Under the pieces are notes generated by a model. It did no database searches. It had not been told where the DNA came from and saw nothing but the letters and a program-made list of their open reading frames with translations. This document shows positions 53,919 through 61,417 of a DNA stretch of 64,000 bases, piece after piece. Both the position numbers and the translations under genes were made by a program. Origin of the DNA: an uncultured Anaerobutyricum sp. (lineage in GTDB: Bacteria > Bacillota > Clostridia > Lachnospirales > Lachnospiraceae); contig NZ_CAKRCF010000005.1 of assembly GCF_934307085.1 (NCBI RefSeq), forward strand, positions 24,544 through 88,543, read 5' to 3'. Position 1 is the stretch's first letter; the number at the start of each line of letters is the position of its first letter.

Positions 53919-54170
53919 TTATGCCTGTTGCTGTTTGTATGCCATAAGAGCAAGTGCAAGCTGGTCAGGACAGGAAGTCCCTCTGCCACCGCAGTCAATT
54001 CCCTTGATAATATTAATTACTTCATCTATATTACGTCCTTTAGCAAGTGCTGCAACGCCCTGAGTATTACCCATACATCCGCCAATAAAACGAACTTCCT
54101 TAATAATATCATTCTCTACGTCAAACTGGATTTCGCGTGAACAAACACCTTTTGTTTTATAACTGTACAT
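53919..54170 (-). CDS. TSCPD domain-containing protein
   Basis: An 83-residue protein with the TSCPD signature region: GVCSREIQFDVEND, FIGGCMGNTQGVAALAKG and CGGRGTSCPDQLALAL. The spaced Cys could bind a metal or Fe-S cluster. TSCPD domains occur at the C-terminus of vitamin B12-dependent ribonucleotide reductases and as stand-alone proteins in Clostridia. The function is unknown. GAGGAGG lies nine bases before the ATG at 54170; the open frame to 54296 is spurious. Confidence 0.88.
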   Translation of the reverse strand: MYSYKTKGVCSREIQFDVENDIIKEVRFIGGCMGNTQGVAALAKGRNIDEVINIIKGIDCGGRGTSCPDQLALALMAYKQQQA

Positions 54171-54397
54171 CGTTATTCCTCCTCTATGTAAAAATACTCT
54201 TCCAAAATTGTAATGACAGTATATCACCTTTTCTCTTAAAAAAATAGAGAAAAAATGCCTAATTTGGGGTACTTGACGAAACTGAGAAAAGGGCAATATG
54301 TAAAAATGCTTTCTATAACCGAGTCCAAATTGTTCGACCGCAAAAACCTACAGACTCTAATTTCAAATTTTCAAATTATCAAAGTCAGAAATTCCTA

Positions 54398-54427
54398 ATG
54401 ACGTGAGGGGGTCATCTGTGTTATAAT
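54398..54427 (+). promoter_or_regulatory. Putative promoter of mtnN
   Basis: ATGACG (54398-54403), 18 bases, TATAAT (54422-54427). The same stretch holds ATGAC-GTGAGGGG-GTCAT, a small inverted repeat between the boxes. A second TTGACA at 54443 lacks a good -10. Confidence 0.4.
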
Positions 54428-54498
54428 TAGTCTACTTGTTTTGACAATAGTTAAAAATAGAACATTAAGTATCAGAATAATACATGGAGGAAGAAAAT

Positions 54499-55203
54499 AT
54501 GGTTTGTATTGGTGTAATTGGAGCAATGGAGGAAGAAGTTGCGTCTCTCATTAACCAGATGGAAGATGCGGAGTCTAAAACGATGGCAGGTATGACTTTC
54601 AACAAAGGAAAGTTATGGAATCAGGATGCTGTTGTTGTTCAGAGTGGTATTGGTAAGGTAAATATGGCAATCTGTACACAGATTCTTGTGAATATTTACG
54701 GTGTAGATATGTTAATTAACACAGGTGTTGCAGGTGGCCTTTACAAAGATATTAATGTTGGTGATATTGTTATTTCCAGTGATGCGATTCAGCACGATTT
54801 TGATGTGACAGGTCTTGGCTATAAGAAGAGTGTTATTCCAGGGATGGAGACATCCGTATTTACAGCAGACACAGAGTTAGTGGAGATGGCAAAGGAAGCA
54901 TGTGAGATTGTTAATCCGGAGATTCAGTGTTTTGTAGGAAGGGTCGTAACAGGAGATCAGTTCATTTCTGATAATGACACAAAGGCAGCTCTCGTAAAAG
55001 ATTACGATGGATACTGTGCAGAGATGGAAGGAGCATCTATGGCACAGGTTGCAACATTGAATAAGATTCCATTTGTTATCATTCGCGCGATTTCTGATAA
55101 AGCAGATAACAGTGCACCAGTTGCATATGAGGCTTTTGAGGAACAGGCTATTGTGCATACAGTGAAGTTACTTGCGGCGATGTTTCTTAAGATGTCTAAA
55201 TAA
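54499..55203 (+). CDS. mtnN: 5'-methylthioadenosine/S-adenosylhomocysteine nucleosidase
   Basis: A 234-residue enzyme that splits MTA, SAH and 5'-deoxyadenosine to adenine and the thioribose part, feeding methionine salvage and AI-2 synthesis. IGVIGAMEEEVASL at the start, NTGVAGGLYKDINVGDIVIS, MEGASMAQVA and IRAISDKADNSA with the catalytic Asp are diagnostic. The ATG at 54499 sits seven bases after GGAGG; the upstream ATG at 54484 contains that binding site and is rejected. A terminator at 55228 follows. Confidence 0.95.
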   Translation: MVCIGVIGAMEEEVASLINQMEDAESKTMAGMTFNKGKLWNQDAVVVQSGIGKVNMAICTQILVNIYGVDMLINTGVAGGLYKDINVGDIVISSDAIQHDFDVTGLGYKKSVIPGMETSVFTADTELVEMAKEACEIVNPEIQCFVGRVVTGDQFISDNDTKAALVKDYDGYCAEMEGASMAQVATLNKIPFVIIRAISDKADNSAPVAYEAFEEQAIVHTVKLLAAMFLKMSK

Positions 55204-55227
55204 GTCATTTTTATAAAGAAGTATTCG

Positions 55228-55264
55228 AATCCCTTTTCCTTTTGGCGGAGAAGGGATTTTTTTT
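55228..55264 (+). terminator. Terminator after mtnN
   Basis: AATCCCTTTTCC pairs with GGAGAAGGGATT (with a small internal loop), then seven T. Confidence 0.8.
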
Positions 55265-55369
55265 ACGAACGAATCCCCCTTTTCAAATGGATTTTCATTT
55301 CGTATAATTGGGTCACAATCCAGACAGAGAAAAATAATTTCGGATGGCAGAACAGAATGAGGGTGAGTC

Positions 55370-55516
55370 ATGGCAGACGAGATACCCAATTCGCAGATAC
55401 TTTCGGCTGGGGCCCATGCCGAGAAGCAATCCGTACATAAATCTGACCAGAAAAAGAGTCTGAGCTGGACTGTATTACTTGATAATATTAAACTTCTCGC
55501 CAGAGAGTGGGATTGA
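55370..55516 (+). CDS. Possible small protein (48 residues)
   Basis: An ATG at 55370 after GAGGGTGAGTC opens 48 codons ending TGA at 55516. The product starts MADEIPNSQILSAG, has a polar middle (HAEKQSVHKSDQKK) and a hydrophobic end (SWTVLLDNIKLLAREWD). Codon use is more GC-rich than the surrounding spacer, which supports coding. No family is recognised. The opposite-strand frame 55168-55566 covers the mtnN terminator and is less plausible. Confidence 0.4.
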   Translation: MADEIPNSQILSAGAHAEKQSVHKSDQKKSLSWTVLLDNIKLLAREWD

Positions 55517-55610
55517 AAAACAGACTCTCGGATAGACGAGATTCCTGGGAATTTATTTATAATCAAAATTATGAATATGAAAATGTTTGAAATAACTAGG
55601 AGGGAAGAAA

Positions 55611-56282
55611 ATGTTTGATTTTATTCTTGGTAATACCGTTTTTGTAAAAGTAATTGTTGTCTGTTGTTTTGTCGGAGTATTGAGCTGGGCGGTGTTGACG
55701 ATATCATACAGTAGTATGATACGTGCGACTTCGAACATAGGACATACAAAGAAAAAATGGCTTGTTTCCCTGAAAAAGAAGTATGAAGATTATCATGAAA
55801 TGGATATCAAGGTGAATAACGTAGAAACTTTTGTGGATAAATATTTTCGCAAAAAAAGAGTTTGTGGATTACCTTGTGGATTTTGGAGAACACTGTATCG
55901 ACTGACAATAGCAGCATGTGCGATAATGGGAGCGGCAGGAGCGTTGGCTGCCTCACAGGGAGGAGGTGAACTTACCAACGTAATTATCACCTATCTTACA
56001 GGCGTGATAGCTGCTTTTGGACTGATATTCCTTGACATTCTCCTTCGTGCAGATGTAAAGGAACATCGTATTATTATGAATATGAACGACTACCTGCAAA
56101 ATGTACTGGAAAATACAATTGCAGGCAGAGAAACTGATCTGGAGGATGGAACTTCAAGAGAACAGCGTCGCCGCCTTCTTCGTTATGCAAGAGAGAACAC
56201 AAAGAAGAAAGCGAAAGACGAGCCGGTATCTTTGGAAGAAAAGAAAGTGCTTGAAGATGTTTTGCAAGAGTTCTTTGCCTAA
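55611..56282 (+). CDS. Membrane protein of unknown function
   Basis: A 223-residue protein. One hydrophobic segment at about 10-32, a basic cytoplasmic-like region (GHTKKKWLVSLKKKYEDY), two further helices at about 96-115 and 124-146, then a charged C-terminal tail of about 75 residues with RREQRRRLL-like and KKKAKDEPVSLEEKKVLEDVL segments. The topology suggests a membrane scaffold or secretion-associated protein, but I recognise no family. AGGAGG precedes the ATG. Its last four bases overlap the end of the convergent deacetylase gene. Confidence 0.75.
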   Translation: MFDFILGNTVFVKVIVVCCFVGVLSWAVLTISYSSMIRATSNIGHTKKKWLVSLKKKYEDYHEMDIKVNNVETFVDKYFRKKRVCGLPCGFWRTLYRLTIAACAIMGAAGALAASQGGGELTNVIITYLTGVIAAFGLIFLDILLRADVKEHRIIMNMNDYLQNVLENTIAGRETDLEDGTSREQRRRLLRYARENTKKKAKDEPVSLEEKKVLEDVLQEFFA

Positions 56283-57277
56283 CCTTTCTTTAGATCAGAC
56301 AGAGAGTGGAAAGTATAGCCATCTTTCTCTAGATTGGTGAGAACTGTATCTAAAGCTTCAGCGTTTGATTTTGATATATTATGAATTAATGGAATGGCTC
56401 CGGGATGAATGTATTTTTCAAAGTGATTAATAACATAATCACTTCCTGGTTGATTATCAACATCATAATCAAGATAAGCCATGCTCCAGAAAACTGTGGT
56501 ATACCCGACATCTTTTGTAATCTGAAGGGTACGCTCGCTATATTCTCCTTTTGGCGGCCGGAAAAAATGATCCATTTCGTATCCGGTCGCCTCTTTCATA
56601 TAATTTGCATTGTCGGTAATTTCCTCACGAACTTTTCTTGAATCTGTTTCCGGCATACAAATGTGATGGGAAGTATGATTTCCTACAATATGCCCTTCTT
56701 TTTTCATTCTTTTTACCAGTTCAGGCTGATCTTCAATATAATGTCGGCACAGGAAGAATGCCCCAGGAGCCTTGTGTTTTTTCAACACATCAAGAATCAC
56801 AGGGGTATATCCATTTTCATATCCACAATCAAATGTAAGAAAAATTGGTTTTTCCCCATCTTTAAGATTTGTTTTTACATAACAGGCGTCGTAACGGGAA
56901 AGATCTATTTCTTCCTGAGCAGAAGGAGTTGCATGATTATCTTCTCGCTTAATCCACCATTCCATCTTCGTATTAGGAAGAGTGTCAGGGTCAATTGAAG
57001 AAACTGCCTTTTTTTCTTGTGTGGTCATCTCTGTATTGGAAGAAATATGTTGTTTTTGCTCATTTGAATTAGAACTATGGTTAGAATCTTTTTTTTGATT
57101 TGACGCAGAAAAGTTCTCGGCGGCAGAATTTTTATCAATAGAAAATTTGGGGGAAGAATCAGTATCCTGAGAATTTGATAAAGAAATTTGCTTTTTGTTA
57201 TGAGAAAAAGGCAAATGACAACCGTAAATTAGAAAAGAGGAAACGATGCAAAGAAAAATAATTACATATTTTTTCAT
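56279..57277 (-). CDS. Polysaccharide deacetylase lipoprotein (PdaA-like NodB domain)
   Basis: A 332-residue probable lipoprotein: signal MKKYVIIFLCIVSSFLIYGC with a lipobox Cys at 20. A long Ser/Asn/Lys-rich linker (about 25-100) precedes the NodB domain. Motif 1 is FLTFDCGYENGYTPV (the second metal Asp is replaced, as in the PdaA group), motif 2 GNHTSHH, motif 3 FRPPKGEYS and motif 5 LIHN. PdaA enzymes remove acetyl groups from muramic acid in spore cortex or cell-wall synthesis. It overlaps the convergent membrane protein gene by 4 bases. Confidence 0.88.
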   Translation of the reverse strand: MKKYVIIFLCIVSSFLIYGCHLPFSHNKKQISLSNSQDTDSSPKFSIDKNSAAENFSASNQKKDSNHSSNSNEQKQHISSNTEMTTQEKKAVSSIDPDTLPNTKMEWWIKREDNHATPSAQEEIDLSRYDACYVKTNLKDGEKPIFLTFDCGYENGYTPVILDVLKKHKAPGAFFLCRHYIEDQPELVKRMKKEGHIVGNHTSHHICMPETDSRKVREEITDNANYMKEATGYEMDHFFRPPKGEYSERTLQITKDVGYTTVFWSMAYLDYDVDNQPGSDYVINHFEKYIHPGAIPLIHNISKSNAEALDTVLTNLEKDGYTFHSLSDLKKG

Positions 57278-57405
57278 AAGAAAAGCTCCGGAAAAATAAG
57301 TTCTTTAAAATATATATTTCTGGAAAAAGAAATATGAATAGTAATTTATAAAATTTAAACAGATAAAACTAAAAACATGACATTATGTCGGGTTCTTCAA
57401 AACGA

Positions 57406-57517
57406 AATACCCCATATTATAACAAAAGTGTTTCTGGAGTAAGTGTTGGATGCGAGCATGAGATAAACATTCAACGTGCTGCGATTAAAATCACATTTGC
57501 AATAATATGGGTTGTTT
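57406..57517 (-). terminator. Long hairpin terminator, family 1 copy D
   Basis: The imperfect outer stem pairs CCCATATTAT with ATAATATGGG and AAAGTG with CACATTT. The plus-strand interior reads CTGGAGTAAG, an apical hairpin GTGTTGGATGC..CATTCAACGTG, then CTGCGATTAAAATCAC. It follows mntP; its apical hairpin is nearly the same as that of copy A. AGACAGAATA after the mntP stop is the boundary variant. Confidence 0.75.
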
Positions 57518-57527
57518 TATATTCTGT

Positions 57528-58109
57528 CTAAAAAACTCCCTTAACAAAAATTTCTATTCCAATGGCAATTAAAATAATTCCACCAAGAATCTGCGCTTTA
57601 TTAGACAGCTTTGTACCAAACTGTTTTCCTATTATCAGACCGCCAATGCAGATAAAAAAAGTAACTGTCGCAATAATTAAAGAAGCAACGAGAGCCATAA
57701 TCCAGTTATATTCTGCGATGGTGAATCCTACAGATAGTGCATCAATGGACGTCGCAATACCTTGAACAAATAAGGCCCATGGTCCAACGTGGGATATTTC
57801 TTCTTCACAGTTGTTTTTAATGCCTTCAATTAGCATTTTGCCGCCAATAAAGAGAAGAAGAATTAAAGCAATCCACGGAATAAATTTTTCAAATACGTGA
57901 AAGTACTCGGCGATAGTATGTACGCAAAACCAGCCAGTCATAGGCATGAGAGCCTGAAATCCGCCGAATACACCGGCAATCGTACACATGCGCCCCTTTT
58001 TCATATGTGGTTCGTTGAGACCATTTGCCATAGATACGGAAAAAGCATCCATTGCAAGGCCAACGCCTAAGAGAATGTTAGTAGTAAAAAATAGTAAGCT
58101 CCAAGTCAT
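57528..58109 (-). CDS. mntP: Manganese efflux pump MntP
   Basis: A 193-residue membrane protein with six predicted helices. GLAMDAFSVSMANGL near the N-terminus and ATSIDALSVGFTIAEYNW in the second half are the paired Asp motifs of MntP/YebN. It exports Mn2+ from the cytoplasm. The gene follows a yybP-ykoY manganese riboswitch, which supports the assignment. AGGAGGG precedes the ATG. The last codons merge into the boundary of copy D. Confidence 0.93.
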   Translation of the reverse strand: MTWSLLFFTTNILLGVGLAMDAFSVSMANGLNEPHMKKGRMCTIAGVFGGFQALMPMTGWFCVHTIAEYFHVFEKFIPWIALILLLFIGGKMLIEGIKNNCEEEISHVGPWALFVQGIATSIDALSVGFTIAEYNWIMALVASLIIATVTFFICIGGLIIGKQFGTKLSNKAQILGGIILIAIGIEIFVKGVF

Positions 58110-58310
58110 TGAAAAATCCCTCCTGTTTGTTATGGATACTCAGTAGAATCGATATAAAGCTCATATATAATCAGGCATAAAAGATTCCAAGAGTACATTG
58201 GTAACGCAGCTTTAAAGTAATCATTATAGTAACAAAAAATGATTGACTATTCAGAAACTATTTACAAAATCACAATTTATTGTAAATATAGAATTCTGAA
58301 AAGTAAAAAA

Positions 58311-58331
58311 AGCATAGCGATAAGCTATGCT
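58311..58331 (-). terminator. Second intrinsic terminator between the Mn riboswitch and mntP
   Basis: On the minus strand AGCATAGC-TTATC-GCTATGCT is followed by a run of T. It lies after the riboswitch terminator and before mntP, so it would block readthrough unless it is controlled or mntP has its own promoter. A TATAAT lies on the minus strand at 58228-58223, between this hairpin and the gene. Confidence 0.8.
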
Positions 58332-58358
58332 CAGGTAATTGTAATAAAAATATAAAAA

Positions 58359-58490
58359 GACCCCTGTATAGCTTACCACAGTTATACATGAGTCTCGCAA
58401 TTTAAAACAAGCCAGGCGAGTTAGGCCAGTATGTTGACTTGCTACGCTCGAACGCATTAAAGAGCGCTTGCTACTCCCTCACGGAATAAT
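58359..58490 (-). promoter_or_regulatory. yybP-ykoY manganese riboswitch upstream of mntP
   Basis: Minus-strand RNA with the conserved GAGGGAGTAGC (58479-58470 region), GTCAACATACTGGC (58438-58425), a GCC-type stem and GCGAGACT (58398-58391), the aptamer core blocks of this Mn2+ sensor. The 3' GACTCATGTATA (58394-58383) is shared with a terminator stem closed by TATACAGGGGTC (58370-58359) and a T-rich tail. Binding Mn2+ should free the gene from termination. Confidence 0.85.
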
Positions 58491-58642
58491 GTCTGAGTGC
58501 GAGTATAACATATTGGAGAAAGATTATCAATAACTTTTTCTCAGTGACATTCTCCATTGCCTATAGGATGCCTGTAAGTTCCAAAGTGTAATGTATATTT
58601 TGCAGAAAGTATTTATTAATATATTCTAAAAAAGAAAAAATA

Positions 58643-58912
58643 TTAATAATCCTCCTCGATGACTTGAAAATCAAGGTAGTCAAAGTCAATATGTTCAATA
58701 AAGTTATCCTGATAAAAACGAGTCCGCGCATGCCTAATAAATTCTCGTTTGTTTTTATCAAGCCACATTGGTTTTTCAAGGTCAAACTCATAACAGGCAC
58801 GTTCTAAACAATCATATACTTTGGCAGTGCGGGACATAGACATATCATAGTTTTCCATAACTGTATCTTTAAGCATATGGTTTTTTTCAAAAAGTTTGCA
58901 CCAAATTCTCAT
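58643..58912 (-). CDS. Conserved-looking small protein of unknown function
   Basis: An 89-residue protein, MRIWCKLFEKNHMLKD at the start, a central helical DCLERACYEFDLEKPMWLDKN and an acidic, aromatic end (IEHIDFDYLDFQVIEEDY). There is no membrane segment. AAAGGAG lies five bases before the ATG at 58912, strong support for translation; the frame above it to 59008 has no such signal. No family is named with confidence. It lies between serC and the mntP riboswitch on the minus strand. Confidence 0.75.
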   Translation of the reverse strand: MRIWCKLFEKNHMLKDTVMENYDMSMSRTAKVYDCLERACYEFDLEKPMWLDKNKREFIRHARTRFYQDNFIEHIDFDYLDFQVIEEDY

Positions 58913-59107
58913 AAAAGCTCCTTTCTGATATAAATGACATTCTCTGATAGTACATATAATGTACAGGTGGAAATGGTATTTCTGCAAGTGTAACCAATTT
59001 ACAATCATTTGTCAATTTGTTACTATCTATAATCATTCAATGCAACTATCTATAGTCATTTAAATTAAAATTGAAATGCCCTATATCTAGACGGATTAGA
59101 GAACTAT

Positions 59108-59130
59108 CTAGAGCGTGCTTGAAAAATGCT
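59108..59130 (-). repeat. Partial family 3 repeat (end motif, reverse)
   Basis: The reverse complement reads AGCATTTTTCAAGCACGC then TCTAG, matching the right end of the copy at 48381-48404 with one or two changes. The remaining spacer 59009-59359 is AT-rich with no gene or hairpin that I can support. Confidence 0.6.
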
Positions 59131-59359
59131 TTTTGTAGCTATTAATATGATGATGCCATGCTTCATTTTTTGTTGTAGATAAAAATTTGCCCGGCATGAG
59201 TTCTTTTGCTAATTAAAATAGTTAGTTTTTTGATTTTGATTAAATCAGGGACAAATCAGAATTGGAGAAAAAATATTCAAAAAATTTCGTGAAAGTAGTC
59301 AATTTTGAAAGTTTATAAAGTGAAAATTGCAAAAAAGTGCCGATATTTAAAAAATACTG

Positions 59360-59387
59360 TTAACAATTCGTCAAAGTGTGTTATAAT
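59360..59387 (+). promoter_or_regulatory. Promoter of serC
   Basis: TTAACA (59360-59365), 16 bases, TATAAT (59382-59387). The leader is about 65 bases with a weak AT hairpin and no T-box. Confidence 0.65.
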
Positions 59388-59457
59388 GCGTAAATATAAC
59401 GCAGTAACGCGATAAATAATTATTTTTAATAAATAATATAAGGAGGATACGTTAAAA

Positions 59458-60540
59458 ATGGGAAGAGTATATAATTTCTCAGCAGGTCCGGCCGTATTGC
59501 CGGAAGAGGTATTAAAAGAAGCAGCAGATGAAATGTTAGATTATAAAGGCTGCGGAATGTCTGTTATGGAGATGAGCCATCGTTCCAAAGTATTTGATGA
59601 CATTATCAAAGAAGCGGAACAGGACTTAAGAGATCTCATGAACATTCCTGATAACTACAAAGTTTTATTCTTACAGGGTGGAGCTTCACAGCAGTTCTCA
59701 GCGATTCCTATGAACCTTATGAAGAATGGGGTTGCAGATTACATCGTTACAGGACAGTGGGCTAAGAAGGCTTATCAGGAAGCAAGCCGTTACGGAAAGG
59801 CAGTAAAGATTGCATCTTCCGAAGATAAAACATTCTCTTACATCCCAGATTGTTCTGACCTTCCAATTGATGAAGATGCAGACTATGTTTACATCTGTGA
59901 GAACAATACCATTTACGGAACAAAATATAAAAAGTTACCTAACACAAAAGGTAAAACATTAGTTGCTGACGTATCTTCCTGTTTCTTATCCGAACCACAC
60001 GACGTAGAAAAATACGGCGTAATCTACGGTGGAGTACAGAAAAATGTAGGGCCAGCTGGTGTAGTAATTGTAATTATCCGTGAAGATTTAATTCGTGATG
60101 ATGTGATGGAAGGAACACCTACCATGCTCAAATACAAAACACAGGCAGATAAAGATTCCCTTTATAACACACCACCATGCTACGGCATCTATATCTGCGG
60201 TAAAGTGTTCAAATGGCTGAAAAAACAAGGTGGACTTCAGGCAATGAAAGAATACAACGAAAAGAAAGCAAAAATCCTTTATGATTTCTTAGACGAAAGT
60301 GAAATGTTCAAAGGAACAGTAGTAAAAGAAGACCGTTCTCTCATGAACGTGCCTTTCGTAACAGGTGATAAGGAATTAGACGCTAAGTTCGTAGCAGAAG
60401 CAGAAGCAAACGGTTTTGTAAACCTCAAAGGTCACAGAACAGTTGGTGGTATGCGTGCATCTATCTATAATGCAATGCCAATCGAAGGTGTTGAGAAGCT
60501 GGTAGAATTTATGAAGAAATTCGAAGCTGAAAATAAATAG
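59458..60540 (+). CDS. serC: Phosphoserine aminotransferase
   Basis: A 360-residue PLP enzyme that makes phosphoserine from 3-phosphohydroxypyruvate. The start is VYNFSAGPAVLPEEVL, followed by LFLQGGASQQFSAIPMNL; the PLP Lys is in YGGVQKNVGPAG and the C-terminal GGMRASIYNAM binds substrate. The length is typical. AAGGAGG precedes the ATG. The TAG is followed by TAATTTGTTGAACTGG, the boundary sequence, which here forms the left arm of its terminator. Confidence 0.97.
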   Translation: MGRVYNFSAGPAVLPEEVLKEAADEMLDYKGCGMSVMEMSHRSKVFDDIIKEAEQDLRDLMNIPDNYKVLFLQGGASQQFSAIPMNLMKNGVADYIVTGQWAKKAYQEASRYGKAVKIASSEDKTFSYIPDCSDLPIDEDADYVYICENNTIYGTKYKKLPNTKGKTLVADVSSCFLSEPHDVEKYGVIYGGVQKNVGPAGVVIVIIREDLIRDDVMEGTPTMLKYKTQADKDSLYNTPPCYGIYICGKVFKWLKKQGGLQAMKEYNEKKAKILYDFLDESEMFKGTVVKEDRSLMNVPFVTGDKELDAKFVAEAEANGFVNLKGHRTVGGMRASIYNAMPIEGVEKLVEFMKKFEAENK

Positions 60541-60555
60541 TAATTTGTTGAACTG

Positions 60556-60594
60556 GTAACAGCCCCTGTACTTTCTCTATAGCGGGGCTGTTAC
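60556..60594 (+). terminator. Terminator after serC
   Basis: GTAACAGCCCC (60556-60566) and GGGGCTGTTAC (60584-60594) form a perfect 11-bp stem followed by TTGTTTT. The left arm is part of the gene-end boundary sequence. Confidence 0.9.
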
Positions 60595-60599
60595 TTGTT

Positions 60600-61160
60600 T
60601 TATAACTTATTATTTATAGCTGAAATTATGCCGTTGCAAATATATTCTGCCAATTTATCTACAAGGTAGAGGCTAGTGTAGGGAAGAAGAATTTCGCTCG
60701 AAGAAGAGGCTTCATTTATAATTCCGGTAATAGAGATCTGTCCTACAGGAGACAGTGGGCGCGATATGCCTTTGCCAGGAAAAAGGGGATTGCAGGATAA
60801 AGAAATGAGGCCAATATGTTTTTTGGACCCCACAGCGGCATCGATGGCAAGAATACATGCATTAGGATGAATGTGAGAAATTTCAGAAAGATGGGTGGAC
60901 AAATTGCCTGCATGAAGTGGAAATTGTAATGTACCATAAAGTGGATAAGGGAAAGATTTTTTTTGTAATTTAGAGCCAACAAGAGGACCAAGGCAGTCAC
61001 CGGTTATTTTATCTGTTCCAATGCAAAGAAGAATGAGGGTATCCTTTTGTTTTTTTGTGTGGGTAATATATTTATTGAGCATATTTGAAAAAAGTATAGA
61101 AGAAGTACTATCAGGGGAAAAATACTGGCAGTGCTTCTCTTTTTTTTGTCTAAATTCCAT
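60600..61160 (-). CDS. Spore protease YyaC family protein
   Basis: A 186-residue GPR-like/HybD-fold protein. LLCIGTDKITGDCLGPLVG and the ILAIDAAVGSKKHIG segment carry the conserved acidic residues; SPVGQISITGIINEA is also typical. YyaC is a sporulation protein of uncertain substrate, and its presence indicates a spore former. The gene is convergent with serC. AGAGAGGAT precedes the ATG. No sigma-specific promoter was identified in 61161-61417. Confidence 0.85.
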   Translation of the reverse strand: MEFRQKKEKHCQYFSPDSTSSILFSNMLNKYITHTKKQKDTLILLCIGTDKITGDCLGPLVGSKLQKKSFPYPLYGTLQFPLHAGNLSTHLSEISHIHPNACILAIDAAVGSKKHIGLISLSCNPLFPGKGISRPLSPVGQISITGIINEASSSSEILLPYTSLYLVDKLAEYICNGIISAINNKL

Positions 61161-61417
61161 TTTGAAATCCTCTCTTTAATAGTGGTTTTATTGTAATCAT
61201 TATTCAAAAGCGTACATATAGAATCGGAAAATTTAATATTTTTGAGCAATTAACTACATTCTACTTTTAGAAATAGACAAAGTGGAGGAGGTTTAAACAT
61301 TATTTACTTGAAAAATGAAAGAAAAATGCGAAAGCATATGACAAAAACTGCCATGGTACAAAAAATGAAGATGCTATGATTGAATCATCCTAAAAAATCA
61401 GGGAAGGTGGGAGACTC

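Noticed and set aside
55168..55566. Minus-strand frame of 132 codons beside mtnN
   Set aside because: It covers the mtnN end and its terminator, has no ribosome binding site, and the opposite small frame is more plausible.
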